From Sphingosinicella sp. LHD-64 (lineage in GTDB: Bacteria > Pseudomonadota > Alphaproteobacteria > Sphingomonadales > Sphingomonadaceae), in the NCBI RefSeq assembly GCF_031157375.1, contig NZ_JAVIFV010000003.1, positions 570,001 through 634,000 on the forward strand: a stretch of 64,000 bases of DNA, read 5' to 3'. Within the stretch, counting starts at the first letter, position 1; each line of letters begins with the position of its first letter. The translations under genes were made by a program, and so were the position numbers. Under the pieces are notes generated by a model. That model made no database searches, was not told where the DNA came from, and saw only the letters and a list, made by a program, of their open reading frames with translations. Positions 17,995 through 29,119 of the stretch are shown in pieces.

Positions 17995-18896
17995 TGGCCG
18001 ATCTCCACCGCGGGGGCCTGCGCGCCGCCGCCACGGCGCGCGGCGGCAAGGCAGGCGGCGACGATCATCGCGGCGCCGAGCAGGGTGAGCGGCTGCACCG
18101 GCTCGGCGAAGACGAGGAAGCCGAACAGGCTCGCCCAGACGAAGGCGGTATATTCGACCGGCGCCAGATATTGCGCCTCGGCCCGCGCATAGGCCCAGGA
18201 CAGGCACATCAGCGAGAAGAAGGCGAGGGCGGCGGCACCCATCACCGCCGGCAGCTCGGCGACCGGCGGCATTTCGGCGAGGACGGGCGAGGCGAGGAGG
18301 AAGCAGCTCGTCATGATCGCGCTCATGAAGAAGGCGACCTCCATCGGCTCGGCGACCTGCGCCTGCTGGCGCATCAGGATGATGTTGTAGGCATAGAGCG
18401 CTGCCGAGGCGAGGATGGCGAGGGCGCCGTGCAGCGCCTCGGGGCCCAGCTCCGCCTCCGCCTGGCCGGCGAGGATGACGAGCACGCCGGCGAACCCGAA
18501 CAGCGAGGCGAACACGGCCCGGCGCGCGATCTTCTCCTTGAGGATGACGGCGGCGAGATAGAGCGCGATCAGCGGCGCGACGAAGGCGAGCGCCACGCCC
18601 TGCGCCAGCGGCACGCGCGCCAGCCCCCAGAAGAAAAGCAGGGCCATCACCGCCGAGAGCACGCCGCGGATGAGATGGAGGCGCAGCACCGCCCGAGCCG
18701 GCCAGCCCTTGCCCAGCGCGAAGAACACGGCGCCGCCGAGCACCGCGCCGGCCATCGTCCGCCACAGCAGCGCATTGTAGGTGCCGATCGCCAGCACGAG
18801 ATGCTTCATCACCGCGTCCATCGTCGAGAAGAGCGCGATGCCGAGCGTGGCGACCGCGAACGGGATGGCGACGGACGCAGGCGGCGGGGCGGGCAT
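17991..18896 (-). CDS. EamA-family (DMT) transporter
   Basis: About 301 residues with ten hydrophobic segments in two EamA repeats of five, the standard layout of drug/metabolite transporters. Motifs such as LLWRTMAGAVLGG, VALAFVAPLIALYLAAVILKEKI and VEYTAFVWASLFGFLVFAEP are in the expected places at the ends of helices. The start at 18896 (MPAPPPASV) avoids an Arg-rich upstream extension. First gene of an EamA-GST-GNAT operon. Likely exports small metabolites; substrate unknown. Confidence 0.9.
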   Translation of the reverse strand: MPAPPPASVAIPFAVATLGIALFSTMDAVMKHLVLAIGTYNALLWRTMAGAVLGGAVFFALGKGWPARAVLRLHLIRGVLSAVMALLFFWGLARVPLAQGVALAFVAPLIALYLAAVILKEKIARRAVFASLFGFAGVLVILAGQAEAELGPEALHGALAILASAALYAYNIILMRQQAQVAEPMEVAFFMSAIMTSCFLLASPVLAEMPPVAELPAVMGAAALAFFSLMCLSWAYARAEAQYLAPVEYTAFVWASLFGFLVFAEPVQPLTLLGAAMIVAACLAAARRGGGAQAPAVEIGQ

Positions 18897-18951
18897 GGAC
18901 GGCCCATAGCCAGGCCGCCCTGGCCTGGCGAGCCGCATTCGGCGCGCGGGG

Positions 18952-19596
18952 CTATTCGGCCGGCTGGGGCGCGCCGCGCCGGAACTGCGGCCAGGCCTCC
19001 CTCAGCACCCGCACCGCCGAACGCAGAAACAGAAAGGCAATCACCCCCGCCACCGCGATGTCGGGCCAGGCCGCGCCGGTCCAGGCCACGCCGCCGGCTG
19101 CGACCAGCACGCCGACATTGGCGATCACGTCGTTGCGCGAGCATTCGAAGGTGCTCGACAGGTTCACGTCGTCGGCCCGGAACCGCCAGAGCAGCCGCAG
19201 GCAGGCGAGATTGGCGACGAGCGCGATGCCGCCGAAGACGAGCATCAGCGTCGTCTCGGGCGGAACCCCGTAGGCCAGCTTGACGCCGATCTGTCCGAGG
19301 ACCGCAAGGCCGAGGACCAGGATGAACCCGCCTTTCGCCAGCGCCGCGCCGGCCCGCCAGCGCGCCGAGCGGTCGAGCGCGTAGAGGCTGAACGCGTAGA
19401 CGAGCGCGTCGCCGAACATGTCGGCCGAATCGGCCATCAGCGCGGCCGAACCGGCGACGAGGCCAGCGGTGAACTCGACGACGAACATCGCGGCGTTGAT
19501 CGCGAGGACGACGATCAGGACCTTGCGGACGTCCGCACGCCGCGCCGCGGCCGCGGCGACCTCGGCCTCCTTGGCATGGCAGCAATGGGCGCTCAT
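18952..19596 (-). CDS. Cation diffusion facilitator-type metal transporter
   Basis: 214 residues with about six membrane helices; the N-terminus [10 protein letters not shown] is rich in Cys and His. The first metal-site motif is [16 protein letters not shown], and the second is [12 protein letters not shown], a variant seen in the compact CDF branch in which the usual HxxxD histidine is replaced. No C-terminal cytoplasmic domain. Probably exports zinc or a similar divalent cation. The start overlaps the ispG stop by ATGA, so the genes are coupled, without an obvious functional link. Confidence 0.85.
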   Translation of the reverse strand: MSAHCCHAKEAEVAAAAARRADVRKVLIVVLAINAAMFVVEFTAGLVAGSAALMADSADMFGDALVYAFSLYALDRSARWRAGAALAKGGFILVLGLAVLGQIGVKLAYGVPPETTLMLVFGGIALVANLACLRLLWRFRADDVNLSSTFECSRNDVIANVGVLVAAGGVAWTGAAWPDIAVAGVIAFLFLRSAVRVLREAWPQFRRGAPQPAE

Positions 19597-20717
19597 TCCG
19601 CCGCGGCGGCGATCCCGGCGTCCGCCGCCTCGATCTCCGCCGCCTTCGCCTCGACCAGCCTGACGATATGGTCGATCATGTCGGCGTCCTGGACATGATG
19701 GTCGGTGACGCCGGAGAGGTAGACCATATGCTTGCCGTTGCCGCCGCCGGTGATGCCGATGTCGGTCTCGCGCGCCTCGCCCGGGCCGTTGACGACGCAG
19801 CCGAGCACCGAAAGCGACATCGGCGTGCGGATATGCTGGAGTCGCTCCTCCAGCTTCTCGACGGTGCGGATCACGTCGAAGCCCTGCCGCGCGCAGGACG
19901 GGCAGGAAACGACGCGGACGCCCCGGTTGCGGATGCCGAGCGCTTTGAGGATCTCGAAGCCGACGCGGACCTCCTCCTCGGGCTCGGCGGAGAGCGAGAC
20001 GCGGATCGTGTCGCCGATCCCGAACCAGAGCAAGGAGCCGATGCCGATCGCGCTCTTGACCGTGCCGCCGCGCTGGCCGCCCGCCTCGGTGATGCCGAGG
20101 TGAAGCGGGCAATCGACCGCCTCGGCGAGCTGCTGGTAGGCGGCGACGGCGAGGAACTGGTCGGACGCCTTCACCGCGACCTTGAATTCGTGGAAGTCGT
20201 GATCCTGGAGCAGCTTGATATGGTCGAGCGCGCTCTCGACCAAAGCCTCCGGGCAGGGCTCGCCATATTTCTCGAGCAGGTCCCTCTCGAGACTTCCGGC
20301 GTTGACGCCGATCCGCATCGAGCAGCCGTTCGCCTTGGCCGCGCGCACCACCTCGGCGACCCGCTCGGACGAACCGATATTGCCGGGGTTGATCCGGAGG
20401 CAGGCCGCGCCGGCGTCGGCTGCTTCCAGCGCGCGCTTGTAGTGGAAATGGATGTCGGCGACGACCGGCACGTTCGCGGCGCGGGTGATCTCGCGCATCG
20501 CCGTGGTCGATTCGACGTCCGGGCAGGAGACCCGGATGATGTCGACCCCCACCTCCTCGCACCGCCGGATCTGGTCGATCGTCGCCTTCGCGTCGGAGGT
20601 CGGCGTGTTGGTCATCGTCTGGACGGTGACCGGCGCGTCGCCGCCGACCGGCACATGGCCGACCATGATCTGGCGGGACGGGCGGCGCGTGATGTCGCGC
20701 CAGGGGCGAATGGACAT
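19593..20717 (-). CDS. ispG: 4-hydroxy-3-methylbut-2-enyl-diphosphate synthase
   Basis: Seventh enzyme of the MEP isoprenoid pathway; converts MEcPP to HMBPP using a [4Fe-4S] cluster. About 374 residues. The N-terminal [20 protein letters not shown] and [11 protein letters not shown], the RINPGNIG motif, and the cluster cysteines in [12 protein letters not shown] and [10 protein letters not shown] are present. The ATG at 20717 (MSIRPW) is my choice; another at 20726 is possible, and no strong Shine-Dalgarno is visible for either. Isoprenoid supply links it to crtY and the polyprenyl synthase elsewhere in the window. Confidence 0.96.
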   Translation of the reverse strand: MSIRPWRDITRRPSRQIMVGHVPVGGDAPVTVQTMTNTPTSDAKATIDQIRRCEEVGVDIIRVSCPDVESTTAMREITRAANVPVVADIHFHYKRALEAADAGAACLRINPGNIGSSERVAEVVRAAKANGCSMRIGVNAGSLERDLLEKYGEPCPEALVESALDHIKLLQDHDFHEFKVAVKASDQFLAVAAYQQLAEAVDCPLHLGITEAGGQRGGTVKSAIGIGSLLWFGIGDTIRVSLSAEPEEEVRVGFEILKALGIRNRGVRVVSCPSCARQGFDVIRTVEKLEERLQHIRTPMSLSVLGCVVNGPGEARETDIGITGGGNGKHMVYLSGVTDHHVQDADMIDHIVRLVEAKAAEIEAADAGIAAAAE

Positions 20718-20814
20718 GGCGCGCATATAGAGGGTTGACGTGCCGAGGCCAAGCAAGGGACATTCGGCGCTCGCCATGCGTTGCCCTGTCCCAGGCCACG
20801 GGAGATGCCGTCAT

Positions 20815-21165
20815 ATGCGCCCCTCGTTCCGAATCGCCGCCCTCGCCCTTACCGCCTTGCCGGCCGCTGCGATCGCCCATCATGGCTGGAGCAGCTATGA
20901 CGCGACCCGCACGATCACGCTTACCGCGCCGCTGACCGACGTCGCGTGGCGCAACCCGCACGGCACCGCGCGGGTCGCCTACCGGAATCAGCAATGGGAC
21001 GTGGTCCTCGCCCCGGTTGCCCGGATGGAAGCGCGCGGACTGACCCGGGAGATGGTCGCGCCCGGCAACCGCGTCACTTTGGTCGGCTATCCGCGGCGCG
21101 ACGGCACGCGCGAGATGCGGATCGAGCGGGTGATCGTAGGGCGGACGACGGTCGAGCTGCGCTGA
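20815..21165 (+). CDS. Secreted DUF6152 protein
   Basis: 116 residues with a signal peptide (MRPSFRIAALALTALPAAAIA) followed at once by HHGWSSYD, the hallmark start of mature DUF6152 proteins, and a small beta domain (DVAWRNPHGTARVAY, RVTLVGYPRRDGTREMRIERV). GGAG precedes the ATG at 20815. Periplasmic; role unknown. It is followed 15 bases later by a membrane protein, the usual kind of partner for this family, and is divergent from ispG. Confidence 0.85.
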   Translation: MRPSFRIAALALTALPAAAIAHHGWSSYDATRTITLTAPLTDVAWRNPHGTARVAYRNQQWDVVLAPVARMEARGLTREMVAPGNRVTLVGYPRRDGTREMRIERVIVGRTTVELR

Positions 21166-21180
21166 GCGATAGACCGGCCG

Positions 21181-21660
21181 GTGGACTGGCTTGCCGCGCT
21201 CGCCGAGGCTGTCCAGGCCTCCCAGTTGGGAATCTGGGCGGGGGAATCGCCGCGCGCCTATCCGCTCGCCAATCTCGTCCATATCCTCGGCCTCGTCATG
21301 CTGGTCGGCGGGATCGGCCTGGTCGATCTCAGACTGGCCGGGCTCTTCCGGGCGCTGCCGCCCGAGGCGCTGTCGCGGGCGCTGACGCCGGTCGCGCTGA
21401 CCGGCCTCGTACTGATGATCGGCAGCGGCACCGTGCTGTTCGCGGCGGACACGGCGGTCGCCCAGTCGCCGGTGTTCCGCTGGAAGCTGCTCCTCATCGC
21501 CGCCGCGCTCGTCAACGCCGTCGCGTTCCGCCTCCTGTGGCGACGCCGGATCGGGACCTGGGCGGAGCGGCCGCCGATTGCGGGACGCGCGATGGCGACA
21601 CTGTCCTTGATGCTGTGGCTCTCGGTCGGCACCTGCGGCCGGATGATCGCCTACAGCTGA
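21181..21660 (+). CDS. Membrane protein, probable DUF6644-like partner of DUF6152
   Basis: 159 residues from a GTG start, with four or five hydrophobic helices. ESPRAYPLANLVHILGLVMLVGG and the DLRLAGL segment fit a family of small membrane proteins that travel with DUF6152 genes. The histidine in the first helix pair could bind a cofactor, but this is speculation. Co-directional and tightly spaced with the DUF6152 gene. Family name is from memory; function unknown. Confidence 0.7.
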   Translation: MDWLAALAEAVQASQLGIWAGESPRAYPLANLVHILGLVMLVGGIGLVDLRLAGLFRALPPEALSRALTPVALTGLVLMIGSGTVLFAADTAVAQSPVFRWKLLLIAAALVNAVAFRLLWRRRIGTWAERPPIAGRAMATLSLMLWLSVGTCGRMIAYS

Positions 21661-21709
21661 CGCCGCGGCCGACACTTGCCGGACCATCCCCTTCCTGTAG
21701 GGAGGACGG

Positions 21710-22825
21710 ATGATCCGTTCCGCCCTGCGCACCGCCGCCCTCGCCGTCCTTCTCGTTCTCGGCCCGATCCCCGCGTTCGCCGGGCAGGCGCAGCAAGACA
21801 CCGAAAGCCGGATCGCCGCCGAGACGTATCCGATGGCGGTCTTCGTCACCGGCGCCGGCGTGGAAACGCCGCACGGCTTCGCCGCCGGGATGGCCGATGC
21901 GCGGGCCGGGGGCGCGCTCACCGTCGACACGCCGATGCGGATCGCGAGCAACACCAAGACCTTCGTCGCCGCGACCGTGCTGCGCCTCTGGGAGCAGGGA
22001 CGGATCGATCTCGACGCCGCGATCGGCCCGCTGCTGACCCCGGCGCTCGACGCGCTGCTCCGCGCCGACGGCTTCGCCACCGACCGGATCGCCGTCCGCC
22101 AGCTCTTGAGCCACAGCGCCGGCCTCTACGACCATGGCAGCGATCCGCGCTTCATCGAGGCGGTGCTGGCCGATCCCGCCCATGTCTGGACGCGCGAGGA
22201 GCAGGTCCGCGCCTCGATGACCTGGGCTGATCCCCAGAGCCAGCCCGGTACCGAGTTCCGCTATTCGGACACCGGCTACATCCTGCTCGGCGACATCGTC
22301 GAGCGGATCACCGGCAAGAGCCTGGCGCAGTCGGTGCGCGAGCAGCTCCATTTCGACCGGCTTGGCCTCGCGACGACCTGGTGGGAGATCGCCGAGCCGG
22401 CGCCCGCCACTGCGACCCCGCGCTCCCGGCAGGCGCTGGGCGAGACCGACGCGACCGACGTCCACGCCTCGATGGACCTCTATGGCGGCGGCGGCCTCTT
22501 GATGTCGCCGCGTGACCTCGCGACCTTCTTCGCCGCCCTGTTCGAGGACCGGGTGTTCGACCGGCCGGAGACGCTGCGCGAAATGCTGTGGCAGGGGCCG
22601 CATCGCGGCGCCGAGGGGTACCGGCTCGGCATCTTCGTCAAGCAGATCGGCGGCCGCGACGTCTACTGGCACAGCGGCTTCTGGGGCACGCTCGCTTATT
22701 ACGACCCAGCCACCCGCACCGCGATCGCCGGCATGAGCGCCAACCAGCAGGGCTTCCGCCCGCTCCGCACGATCGTCGAGGACATGATCGCCGCGCAGGC
22801 CGTGATGCCGGTTCCGGCGCCCTAA
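21710..22825 (+). CDS. Secreted serine hydrolase, class C beta-lactamase fold
   Basis: 371 residues with signal peptide MIRSALRTAALAVLLVLGPIPAFAGQ. The nucleophile motif S80-x-x-K83 (ASNTKTF), the RYSDTGYILLG motif (Tyr of the YxN position) and HSGFWGT near the C-terminus (in place of KTG) match the beta-lactamase/D-aminopeptidase/esterase EstB family. Periplasmic. The variant third motif argues for an esterase or peptidase rather than antibiotic resistance. Good GGGAGGA site upstream; single gene. Confidence 0.9.
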   Translation: MIRSALRTAALAVLLVLGPIPAFAGQAQQDTESRIAAETYPMAVFVTGAGVETPHGFAAGMADARAGGALTVDTPMRIASNTKTFVAATVLRLWEQGRIDLDAAIGPLLTPALDALLRADGFATDRIAVRQLLSHSAGLYDHGSDPRFIEAVLADPAHVWTREEQVRASMTWADPQSQPGTEFRYSDTGYILLGDIVERITGKSLAQSVREQLHFDRLGLATTWWEIAEPAPATATPRSRQALGETDATDVHASMDLYGGGGLLMSPRDLATFFAALFEDRVFDRPETLREMLWQGPHRGAEGYRLGIFVKQIGGRDVYWHSGFWGTLAYYDPATRTAIAGMSANQQGFRPLRTIVEDMIAAQAVMPVPAP

Positions 22826-22855
22826 ACTAGCGAGCATCCGAACCAGCATCAGAGT

Positions 22856-22939
22856 CGTCATTGCGAGGAGCGGAGCGACGAAGCAATCCAGACCGGCTCA
22901 AAAGCTGTACTGGATTGCTTCGCTTCGCTCGCAATGACG
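22856..22939. repeat. Palindromic repeat, CGTCATTGCGAG family, copy 2
   Basis: Arms CGTCATTGCGAGGAGCGG...GAAGCAATCCAG and CTGGATTGCTTCG...CGCAATGACG, as at 8838-8921 and 35853-35936. Lies after the serine hydrolase gene. Confidence 0.9.
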
Positions 22940-22989
22940 GACAACTTGGATCGACCGTCCCTTACGACCAATCGACATTCAGCATGAAA

Positions 22990-23096
22990 CTCCCTCTCCC
23001 CAGCGGGGAGAGGGTTGGGGTGAGGGGGTTCTGCCTCCGAGAATGGTCCCAAATGCCCGACACCCTCACCCTGCCCTCTCCCTCAAGGGAGAGGGT
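22990..23096. repeat. CTCTCCC/GGGAGAGGG repeat element
   Basis: Two G-rich/C-rich hairpins: CCCTCTCCCCAGCGGGGAGAGGG-type at the left and CCCTCTCCCTCAAGGGAGAGGG-type at the right, joined by complementary GGTTGGGGTGAGGG and CACCCTCACCCTG. The element fills the gap between the convergent serine hydrolase and M24 peptidase genes together with the repeat just before it. Confidence 0.85.
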
Positions 23097-23119
23097 ACAA
23101 AACTGAATGTCGATCCGTC

Positions 23120-24373
23120 CTAGTCGAACGGCCGGTCGATCGAGGGCGGCGGCACGCTGAACCAGCGCGGGCCGCCGTCGGTCATGTAGAAGCAGTCCTC
23201 GAGCCGGATGCCGAACTGGCCGGGAATGTAGATGCCGGGCTCGTTCGAGAAGCACATACCCGTCGCAAGCGGCGTCGTCTCGCCATGGACGAGGTTGATC
23301 GGCTCGTGCCCTTCCATGCCGATGCCGTGGCCGGTACGGTGCGAGGTGCCGGGAAGCCGGTAGCCCGGCCCGTAGCCCCAACGCTCGTATTGCGCGCGCA
23401 CCGCATCGTCGACGCTTCCCGCCGGGCGGCCGATCTGCGCCGCGGCGAAGGCGATCTCCTGGCCCTGATGGACCTGATCCCAGACCCGGCGCTGCGCCGC
23501 GGTCGGCTCTCCGTAGACGAAGGTGCGCGAGATATCGGAGGCATAGCCCTCGACGTTGCAGCCGCTGTCGAGCAGCACCACCTCGCTGTCGCGCACCGCC
23601 TGCGGCTGGCCGGAGCCGTGCGGATAGGCGGCCGCCTCGCCGAGCAGGATCAGGGCGCCGGGGCCACGACCGCCGAGCGCGGTGACGGCGGCGACATACA
23701 TCGCCTCGATCTGCGCCGGGTTCATCCCCCGCTCGATCCGCGGGTGGATGTGGCGGTAGGCGGCGACAGTGATGTCCGACGCATTCTGCATCAGCGCCAG
23801 CTCGGGCGCGGTCTTGATCATCCGACAGGAACGCACGACCGGCGCGCCGGCGCGGATCTCGACGTTCGGCATGACCTGCCGCAGGCCGTCGACCGCGAAG
23901 AAGCGCACCGTCTCCTCGATTCCCACAGGCCCGGTGAGGCGGCGATCGCGCAGGAACTGGGCGACCCGTTCCAGCGGATTCTCGTGCTCGTTCCAGACGC
24001 GGACCTCGGCCGGCACCTTCAGGCTCTCGCGGACCGACGGCTCCTCGAAATGCGGGGTGACGACGCAGGGCTCGCCCTCGCGGGGGATGATGAGCGCGGT
24101 GAGGCGTTCGCTGCGCCACCATTGCACGCCGGAGAAATAGGTCATCGACGCACCCGGCTCGATCAGGATCGCGGCGAAGCCCTGCTCGCCCATCAGCCGC
24201 TGCGCCTTGGCGAGCCGACGGGCGAACTCCTCGCGGCCGATCGGCACGACGTCGCCGGTCATCGGCTGCAGGCTGGCGGCGGTTTCCTGCGCGAAGGCCC
24301 GATAGTCCCTTAGCAGACCCACACCGATCGCGGCCGCGCCCATTGCCATGAAGCTCCGCCTGCCGATCCGCAT
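23120..24373 (-). CDS. M24-family metallopeptidase (Xaa-Pro peptidase), Tat-exported
   Basis: About 417 residues. The start at 24373 follows GAGGAGGAG and opens a twin-arginine signal (MRIGRRSFMAMGAAAIGVGLL). A creatinase-like N-terminal domain is followed by the pita-bread metallopeptidase domain. Metal ligands are visible: D in LLDSGCNVEGYASDISRTF, H in RTGHGIGMEGHE, and E in SNEPGIYIPGQFGIRLEDCF. Cleaves X-Pro dipeptides or related substrates in the periplasm. Stands alone; a longer start at 24388 is possible. Confidence 0.92.
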   Translation of the reverse strand: MRIGRRSFMAMGAAAIGVGLLRDYRAFAQETAASLQPMTGDVVPIGREEFARRLAKAQRLMGEQGFAAILIEPGASMTYFSGVQWWRSERLTALIIPREGEPCVVTPHFEEPSVRESLKVPAEVRVWNEHENPLERVAQFLRDRRLTGPVGIEETVRFFAVDGLRQVMPNVEIRAGAPVVRSCRMIKTAPELALMQNASDITVAAYRHIHPRIERGMNPAQIEAMYVAAVTALGGRGPGALILLGEAAAYPHGSGQPQAVRDSEVVLLDSGCNVEGYASDISRTFVYGEPTAAQRRVWDQVHQGQEIAFAAAQIGRPAGSVDDAVRAQYERWGYGPGYRLPGTSHRTGHGIGMEGHEPINLVHGETTPLATGMCFSNEPGIYIPGQFGIRLEDCFYMTDGGPRWFSVPPPSIDRPFD

Positions 24374-24520
24374 ACCGCTCCTCCTCAATCCGTTCGGGCG
24401 CGTTGGTAGGGCGGCGGCATCGCGCTTGGCAAGGCGCCGCGACTGTCCCGTTCCGGTTCGGTTCGATGTTAACCTCGATCAGGCCTTCGAAAGCCGACGG
24501 CGCCCGTCTAGCGCTCGGGC

Positions 24521-24705
24521 GTGACCGACGATCCCGCCGGACTGCGCCCCGTGCCCCGCCATTACGGCCTGGACTGGCTGCGCATCGGCGCGTTCCTGGC
24601 GCTCATCCTCTACCATTGCGGATGGCGTGGCTCCGGCCGCTCATCGGCCTGCGCGCATTGCCCCGGCCGGCCCGCGAGGATCAGCGCCCGGCCAGCGCCT
24701 GCTGA
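24521..24705 (+). pseudogene. Remnant of an acyltransferase-3 membrane protein
   Basis: From a GTG at 24521 the frame reads RHYGLDWLRIGAFLALILYHCG, the usual first helix of acyltransferase-3/OpgC-like proteins, normally about 380 residues. The homology then stops at about 24622. In the next frame from 24622 follows AWLRPLIGLR, which resembles the C-terminal tail of the same family. An internal deletion with a frame change would give this. The remnant overlaps the end of crtY. I infer a dead gene. Confidence 0.5.
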
Positions 24706-25796
24706 ACCCGCCGCCGGTCGAGCAGCCCGAGCGCATCGGCCTGGAGGCGCGCGAGCAGTCCCGGGTCCAGCGCGTAAAGCCGCGCGAGCAGGGCGCCACG
24801 CGCGCCGACGGGCGCCGACGCGATCGCGCCATTGAGGCCGCGCAGGGCCTCGCGCTTCTTCCACAGCGTGCGCGCCTGCGCCTCGAACAGGTCGTGCAGC
24901 GCCGGTCCGGCAAAGTCCCGCTGCCGGGTCAGCAGCAGCGCGGTGCGCGCGGCATCGGCGACGGTGCGGCCGGTGACCGGATGAAGGAAGCCGCCGCGCA
25001 GCCCGGCCTTCGCCACCCGCGCCCCGCCGATCCGCCAGAAGGCCGCGAAATCCCCGCCATAGGGCAGCGGCCGCGCCACCATCCGCTCCGCTTCGACCTC
25101 GGCCCCGGCCCAGCCGCGCTTGGAAAGATAGCGCTCCAGCCGGCCTTCGGCCTGGGCATCGGGCTGGCTGTGCTCGGCCACCACGACGTCGCCAACGGTC
25201 AGCCGGTCCGGCGCCAGCGGGATGCACTGGGTAAAGCCGAGTCCGTCGACAGGCTCGCCGGTCGCGTCGACCAGCACCGGCCGGTCCACCTTGTGCGGCG
25301 CCGCCATCCGGCAGTCGCGCTCGAGCCGGGTCTCGTAGAGCAGCTCGAGCATCGACAGATTCGCGGCGCCGCGCGCATCGATCGCGCCTTCGGCCTTGAT
25401 CGTCTCGCCGCCGTCGAGCACCAGCGCGTCCTCGCGCACCGCCACCACTTTGGTGCCGAGCCGGTACTGGTCCGGCTGCAGCGTCTCGATCATCGCGCGG
25501 TGCAGCGCCGCGGCGCCGAACGCCATGAGGTCGCCCTTCAGCTTCCGGCTGAATCCCGGAAAGGCGACGTAGAAGCCCGGCCAGCGCCGCGCGGCCAGCG
25601 GCGCGACCAGCTCCGCCTCGTCGGTCGCCAGCTCGACATCGAACAGCAGCCGCTCCCGCGACCCGCCGAACGTGTCGCGTTCCTCGACGATCAGGATCGG
25701 CACGTCGGGACGCAGCCGCGCCATCGCGAGCGCGGCCAGGCAGCCGGCCGTACCGCCGCCCGCGATCAGGATGCCGTCCCGTTTCCCCCTCGGCAT
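24681..25796 (-). CDS. crtY: Lycopene beta-cyclase
   Basis: Cyclises the ends of lycopene to make beta-carotene, giving yellow sphingomonad pigments of the nostoxanthin type. 371 residues. The N-terminal dinucleotide fold ILIAGGGTAGCLAALAMA, the DARG motif (AIDARGAANL), the PL(A/S)PDRL segment in FTQCIPLAPDRLTVGD and the HPVTGRTVADA motif match CrtY. Several positions differ from typical CrtY, for example GGGTAG in place of GGGLAG. No other crt genes are adjacent. Downstream end overlaps the acyltransferase remnant. Confidence 0.8.
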   Translation of the reverse strand: MPRGKRDGILIAGGGTAGCLAALAMARLRPDVPILIVEERDTFGGSRERLLFDVELATDEAELVAPLAARRWPGFYVAFPGFSRKLKGDLMAFGAAALHRAMIETLQPDQYRLGTKVVAVREDALVLDGGETIKAEGAIDARGAANLSMLELLYETRLERDCRMAAPHKVDRPVLVDATGEPVDGLGFTQCIPLAPDRLTVGDVVVAEHSQPDAQAEGRLERYLSKRGWAGAEVEAERMVARPLPYGGDFAAFWRIGGARVAKAGLRGGFLHPVTGRTVADAARTALLLTRQRDFAGPALHDLFEAQARTLWKKREALRGLNGAIASAPVGARGALLARLYALDPGLLARLQADALGLLDRRRVQQALAGR

Positions 25797-25902
25797 AATC
25801 CTCCGTCCTTAGCCCAGTCCGGTGTCATGACGCCATGCCATGCCGCGAACCGCGCCATTTTGGGACTGTGCGGCCCCGCGGCTTCGCGTATAAGCACAAA
25901 GC

Positions 25903-27024
25903 GTGAACGACGCACCCGACGATCCCCTGCCCGCGCCCGACGCGATCCGCAAGATCATCCATGTCGACATGGATGCCTTCTATGCGTCGGTCGAGCAGCG
26001 CGACAATCCGGAGCTCAGGGGTAGGCCGGTCGCGGTCGGCGGCCAGCATCGCGGCGTCGTCGCGGCGGCAAGCTACGAGGCGCGGAAGTTCGGCGTGAAG
26101 TCGGCCATGCCTTCGGTCACCGCCAAGCGCCGCTGCCCGGACCTGATCTTCGTCAAGCCGCGCTTCGAGGCCTATCGCGAGGTCAGCCACCGGATCCGCG
26201 CGATCTTCGCCGATTACACGCCGCTGATCGAACCGCTCAGCCTCGACGAGGCCTATCTCGACGTGACCGAGGACCTCAAGGGCATCGGCATCGCCACCGA
26301 GATCGCGAAGGAAATCCGCGCCCGCATCAGGGCCGAGACCGGCCTCACCGCCTCGGCCGGCGTCTCCTACAACAAGTTCCTCGCCAAGCTCGCCAGCGAC
26401 CAGAACAAGCCCGACGGCCTTTGCGTCATCCCGCCCGGCAAGGGCGAGGCGTTCGTCGCTGGCCTCCCGGTCCGCCGCTTCCACGGCGTCGGCCCGCGCA
26501 CCGCCGAGCGGATGGCGGCGCTCGGCATCTCGACCGGCGCCGATCTCCACGCCCAGAGCATCGCCTTCCTCGCCCACAATTTCGGCTCCAGCGGGCAATA
26601 TTATTACAATCTCGCCCGCGGCATCTGCCATCGCCAGGTGAAGCCCGACCGCCCGTGGAAGTCGATCGGCGCCGAGGACACCTTCTTCGACGACCTGCGT
26701 GAGGAAGCCGCCCTGGTCGCCGAGCTCGACCGGATCAGCCACACCGTCTGGCGCCGCATCGCCGAGAGAGGAATTACCGGCCGCACCGTTACTTTAAAGG
26801 TGAAATATCAGGACTTCCGCATCAAGACCCGCGCCCGCAGCCTCGACCGCCCCGTCGCCGGCCGCGAGGAATTCCTGGAAATCGGCTGCGCCCTGCTCCG
26901 TACCCTCCTGCCCCCCGAAAAAGGCATCCGCCTGCTCGGCCTGACGCTCTCGAACCTCAGCGAGGGCGAGTCGTCCGATGGGCCGCGTGCGATGGAGCTT
27001 CCCCTGCCGCTGCTGACCGGCTAG
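25903..27024 (+). CDS. dinB: DNA polymerase IV
   Basis: Y-family translesion polymerase, 373 residues. Catalytic motifs IHVDMDAFYASVE (first Asp) and SLDEAYLDVT (second Asp/Glu pair) are intact, with SAGVSYNKFLAKLASDQNKPDG, the HhH region FHGVGPRTAERM, and a little-finger domain ending LLGLTLSNLSEG. It begins at a GTG (25903). No LexA box is evident to me in the short upstream region. Single gene, followed closely by the thiC riboswitch. Confidence 0.96.
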   Translation: MNDAPDDPLPAPDAIRKIIHVDMDAFYASVEQRDNPELRGRPVAVGGQHRGVVAAASYEARKFGVKSAMPSVTAKRRCPDLIFVKPRFEAYREVSHRIRAIFADYTPLIEPLSLDEAYLDVTEDLKGIGIATEIAKEIRARIRAETGLTASAGVSYNKFLAKLASDQNKPDGLCVIPPGKGEAFVAGLPVRRFHGVGPRTAERMAALGISTGADLHAQSIAFLAHNFGSSGQYYYNLARGICHRQVKPDRPWKSIGAEDTFFDDLREEAALVAELDRISHTVWRRIAERGITGRTVTLKVKYQDFRIKTRARSLDRPVAGREEFLEIGCALLRTLLPPEKGIRLLGLTLSNLSEGESSDGPRAMELPLPLLTG

Positions 27025-27035
27025 AAGCGATCCAT

Positions 27036-29044
<2,009 letters not shown>

Positions 29045-29056
29045 TCTGGCAGGAGG

Positions 29057-29119
29057 GCCGGAATGAGCGGGAAATTCCGCGAGAAGGGCGGCGAAATCTA
29101 CCTGCCGGCGACGCAATGA
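29057..29119 (+). repeat. Displaced thiC 3'-tail fragment (type B, copy 1)
   Basis: In frame this reads AGMSGKFREKGGEIYLPATQ and a stop, which matches the form of a ThiC C-terminus (AGMAEMS-x-x-FRE-x-GGE) with AEM deleted. The end overlaps the start of the CysK-like gene by ATGA. A degenerate copy is at 30937-31002. It may be the original thiC end, pushed away by a replacement tail. Confidence 0.65.
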
